Shown here one piece after another: positions 61,893 through 64,000 of a DNA stretch of 64,000 bases (position 1 is the first letter of the stretch; every line of letters starts with the position of its first letter). The stretch lies in assembly GCF_000297395.2 (NCBI RefSeq), contig NZ_HF570108.1, positions 6,503,159 through 6,567,158 of the forward strand, written 5' to 3'. Source of the DNA: Micromonospora lupini str. Lupac 08. Its GTDB lineage: Bacteria > Actinomycetota > Actinomycetes > Mycobacteriales > Micromonosporaceae. The notes beneath the pieces are model-generated. The model was not told the origin of the DNA, did no database searches, and was given only the letters and a program-made list of their open reading frames with translations. The translations under genes were made by a program, and so were the position numbers.

Positions 61893-62912
61893 GTGGGCGA
61901 GGAAACAGGCGGGAAGTACGTCGAGCCGGGTGGCGAGTTCACCCGGGACCAGCGGTACATCGCCACCCGGATCACCGCGGACGGGCGGGACGGCTACCCG
62001 GTGGAGCCGGGCCGGTACCGGCTGGCGGTCAGCCGGGCCTGCCCGTGGGCCAACCGGCTGATCATCGTGCGGCGGCTGCTCGGCCTGGAGGACGCCATCT
62101 CGATGGCGGTGGCCGGCCCGACCCACGACGCGCGGAGCTGGACCTTCGACCTCGACCCGGACGGGCGGGACCCGGTGCTCGGCATCGAGCGCATCCAGGA
62201 GGCGTACTTCAAGCGCTTCCCCGGCTACGAGCGCGGCATCACCGTGCCGGCGATCGTGGACGTGCCCACGGGGCAGGTGGTGACGAACGACTACGCGCAG
62301 ATGAGCCTGGACCTGTCCACCCAGTGGACCGCGTACCACCGCGAGGGCGCCCCGCAGCTCTATCCCGAGCACCTGCGGGCGCAGATCGACGAGGTCAACG
62401 ACGTGGTGTTCCGCGACGTCAACAACGGCGTCTACCGGTGCGGGTTCGCGGGCAGCCAGGAGGCGTACGACAAGGCGTACCACCGCCTGTTCGACCGGCT
62501 GGACTGGTTGACCGAGCGGCTGACCGACCAGCGGTACCTGGTCGGCGACACCATCACCGAGGCCGACGTGCGGCTGTTCACCACGCTGGTCCGCTTCGAC
62601 CCGGTCTACCACGGCCACTTCAAGTGCAACAGGCAGAAGCTGAGCGAGATGCCGGTGCTGTGGGCGTACGCCCGGGACCTGTTCCAGACCCCCGGGTTCG
62701 GCGACACCATCGACTTCGACCACATCAAGCGGCACTACTACGAGGTGCACCGCGACATCAACCCGACCGGGATCGTGCCGCTCGGCCCCGACCTGTCCAA
62801 CTGGGTCACGCCGCACGGACGGGAGGCCCTGGGTGGTCGCCCCTTCGGCGACGGCACCCCGCCCCCACCGCCAGCCGAGCCGGTCGACCCGGCCCACACC
62901 CCACTGCGCTGA
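61893..62912 (+). CDS. glutathionyl-hydroquinone reductase-like (Xi-class GST)
   Basis: 339 residues with the Xi-class active-site motif SRACPWANR (Cys about 50), VPAIVDVPTGQVVTNDYAQM, and a C-terminal helical domain (RLFDRLDWLTERLTDQRYLV, EADVRLFTTLVRFDPVYHGH). In other bacteria it reduces glutathionyl-hydroquinones. Actinobacteria generally use mycothiol instead of glutathione, so the thiol used is uncertain. GTG 61893 has GGAGG five bases upstream. Confidence 0.92.
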   Translation: MGEETGGKYVEPGGEFTRDQRYIATRITADGRDGYPVEPGRYRLAVSRACPWANRLIIVRRLLGLEDAISMAVAGPTHDARSWTFDLDPDGRDPVLGIERIQEAYFKRFPGYERGITVPAIVDVPTGQVVTNDYAQMSLDLSTQWTAYHREGAPQLYPEHLRAQIDEVNDVVFRDVNNGVYRCGFAGSQEAYDKAYHRLFDRLDWLTERLTDQRYLVGDTITEADVRLFTTLVRFDPVYHGHFKCNRQKLSEMPVLWAYARDLFQTPGFGDTIDFDHIKRHYYEVHRDINPTGIVPLGPDLSNWVTPHGREALGGRPFGDGTPPPPPAEPVDPAHTPLR

Positions 62913-62921
62913 CCGGGGCTC

Positions 62922-63884
62922 CTAGAGGGCGACGCGGACGGCTGCCGTGAGGACCAGTTGCGCCAGGGAGGCGGGCACCAGGACCAGCCAGCAGAGGCGT
63001 TGGAGTTGGTCCTCGCGCAGCCGGGGGTAGGACACCCGCAGCCAGATGATCACGAAGGCCACCGCGAAGACCTTGAGCAGCGTCCACAGCCAGCCCAGGT
63101 GCTCGTCGGCGAACGGGCCCTGCCAGCCACCGAGGAACAGCACGGTGGTCAGCGCGGCGATCACCACGATGCCGACGTACTCGGCGAGCAGGAAGAACGC
63201 GAACCGCAGCCCCGTGTACTCGGTCATGTAACCGAAGACCAGCTCCGAGTCGGCCACCGGCATGTCGAACGGCGGCCGACGGATCTCGGCCAGCCCGGCG
63301 ACGAAGAAGATGATCATCGCGGGCGCCTGCCAGAGCAGCCACCACGGCTGCCACGCCTGCACGATGCCGGACAGGCTGAGCGTGCCCGCCGCCATCGCCA
63401 CCGAGGCGGCGGCCAGCACCAACGGCAGCTCGTAGCCGAGTAGCTGGGCGGCCCCGCGCAGCCCGCCGAGCAGGCTGTACTTGTTGGCCGACGCCCACGC
63501 CGACATCAGCACCGCCACCACACCGATGCCCACCACGGCCAGCACGAAGAACAGGCCGATGTCCAACGGTTGCCCGACCAGGTCGTTCGGGCCGAGCGGG
63601 ATGACCAGCAGCACCAGCAGGTAGGGCACCAGCGCCACCGCGGGCGCCAGCCGGAACACCGCCCGGTCCGCCTCGCGCGGGGTGATGTCCTCCTTCTGCA
63701 CGAACTTGACGCCGTCCGCCACGAGCTGCGCCCAACCGTGGAAGCCACCCGCGTACATCGGGCCGAGGCGACCCTGCATGTGCGCCATCACCTTGTGCTC
63801 GGCCTGGCCGACGAGCAGCGGCAGGGTGAGGAACGCGACGACCACGCCGCCGATCCGGAGCACCAGCTCCACCCAGAGCGGCAT
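62922..63884 (-). CDS. nuoH: NADH-quinone oxidoreductase subunit H
   Basis: Membrane subunit forming the quinone site with NuoB/D, 320 residues, about eight helices. Conserved parts: LLVGQAEHKVMAHMQGRLGP, DGVKFVQKEDITPREADRAV, GYELPLVLAAASVAM, AEIRRPPFDMPVADSELVFG and ADEHLGWLWTLLKVFAVAF. Its ATG overlaps the preceding gene's stop (TGATG). Ten bases downstream begins the convergent three-gene block. Confidence 0.97.
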   Translation of the reverse strand: MPLWVELVLRIGGVVVAFLTLPLLVGQAEHKVMAHMQGRLGPMYAGGFHGWAQLVADGVKFVQKEDITPREADRAVFRLAPAVALVPYLLVLLVIPLGPNDLVGQPLDIGLFFVLAVVGIGVVAVLMSAWASANKYSLLGGLRGAAQLLGYELPLVLAAASVAMAAGTLSLSGIVQAWQPWWLLWQAPAMIIFFVAGLAEIRRPPFDMPVADSELVFGYMTEYTGLRFAFFLLAEYVGIVVIAALTTVLFLGGWQGPFADEHLGWLWTLLKVFAVAFVIIWLRVSYPRLREDQLQRLCWLVLVPASLAQLVLTAAVRVAL

Positions 63885-64000
63885 CAGGGCGTACCCCCGT
63901 CGTGGTCGGTCCGGTGATCGCGGGCCGGCGGGTCCGCGACGGGCTCGCCACGCGATGCGGTCGGGTCGGCCGGGCCTGCGCCGGGCGCGGGCTCGTCGGC
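63884..64000 (-). CDS. nuoG: C-terminal tail of the gene upstream of nuoH, probably nuoG (partial)
   Basis: 38 codons from the right edge to a TGA overlapping the nuoH ATG. The tail is Pro/Ala/Asp-rich (ADEPAPGAGPADPTASRGEP and more) without structure. Position directly before nuoH makes NuoG likely, since actinobacterial NuoG often ends in a variable acidic tail; the assignment rests on gene order alone. Confidence 0.55.
   Translation of the reverse strand, partial: ADEPAPGAGPADPTASRGEPVADPPARDHRTDHDGGTP

Overview
This window is a high-GC actinobacterial chromosome segment, most likely from Micromonosporaceae (Micromonospora or a close relative). The evidence is the GC-rich codon use, zinc-type S14, the gene order tRNA-Thr, tRNA-Met, rpmG, hadA-hadB, tRNA-Trp, secE, nusG, rplK, rplA, and the Micromonospora-like fillers found between nuo genes. 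No plasmid, phage or CRISPR features are seen. Nearly everything from 1 to 46 kb is ordinary core information-processing DNA read on the minus strand.

Reading minus-strand operons in transcription order: tRNA-Thr/tRNA-Met/rpmG/hadA-hadB (43.7 to 42.2 kb); tRNA-Trp/secE/nusG (42.1 to 40.6 kb) followed by rplK-rplA (40.4 to 39.2 kb); an ABC ATPase/permease pair (39.1 to 37.6 kb); rplJ-rplL behind a leader with an intrinsic terminator (37.3 to 36.3 kb); rpoB-rpoC (35.7 to 28.3 kb); two small membrane-protein genes; the str operon rpsL-rpsG-fusA-tuf (26.2 to 21.8 kb); the S10/spc ribosomal clusters rpsJ to rplO (21.4 to 11.7 kb); secY-adk-map; a DUF1707 gene; and the alpha operon infA-rpmJ-rpsM-rpsK-rpsD-rpoA-rplQ with truA (7.6 to 2.9 kb). 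Several promoters with TTGACC/TTGGCG-like -35 and TANNNT -10 boxes, and many GC-rich terminator hairpins, can be read directly.

The accessory part begins at about 43.7 kb. It holds a membrane-bound GAF-GGDEF-EAL c-di-GMP enzyme preceded by a 57-residue exported-peptide gene, then about 1.5 kb of lower-GC DNA ending at tRNA-Tyr. The 3' part of tRNA-Tyr and its terminator are duplicated 948 bp away (87 of 92 bases identical), with the repeat boundary exactly in the anticodon loop. This looks like the scar of an integrated element. Next come a YajQ-family gene, a dihydrofolate-reductase-like gene, two MFS transporters, a DUF6065-like gene and htpX.

The right end carries nuoH and nuoI-J-K-L-M-N of respiratory complex I. 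The nuo operon is split between nuoH and nuoI by three unrelated genes (Uma2-like nuclease, SnoaL-like protein, glutathionyl-hydroquinone-reductase-like protein). The most unusual observation is in the nuo genes. At every nuoI-N junction where adjacent genes do not overlap (I-J, L-M, M-N) the gap is exactly one mini-ORF of 20 to 30 codons. Each mini-ORF overlaps the upstream stop and the downstream start by four bases (GTGA or ATGA). One is built from tandem copies of the nuoN start region, and one looks like a repeat I recall from other Micromonospora genomes.
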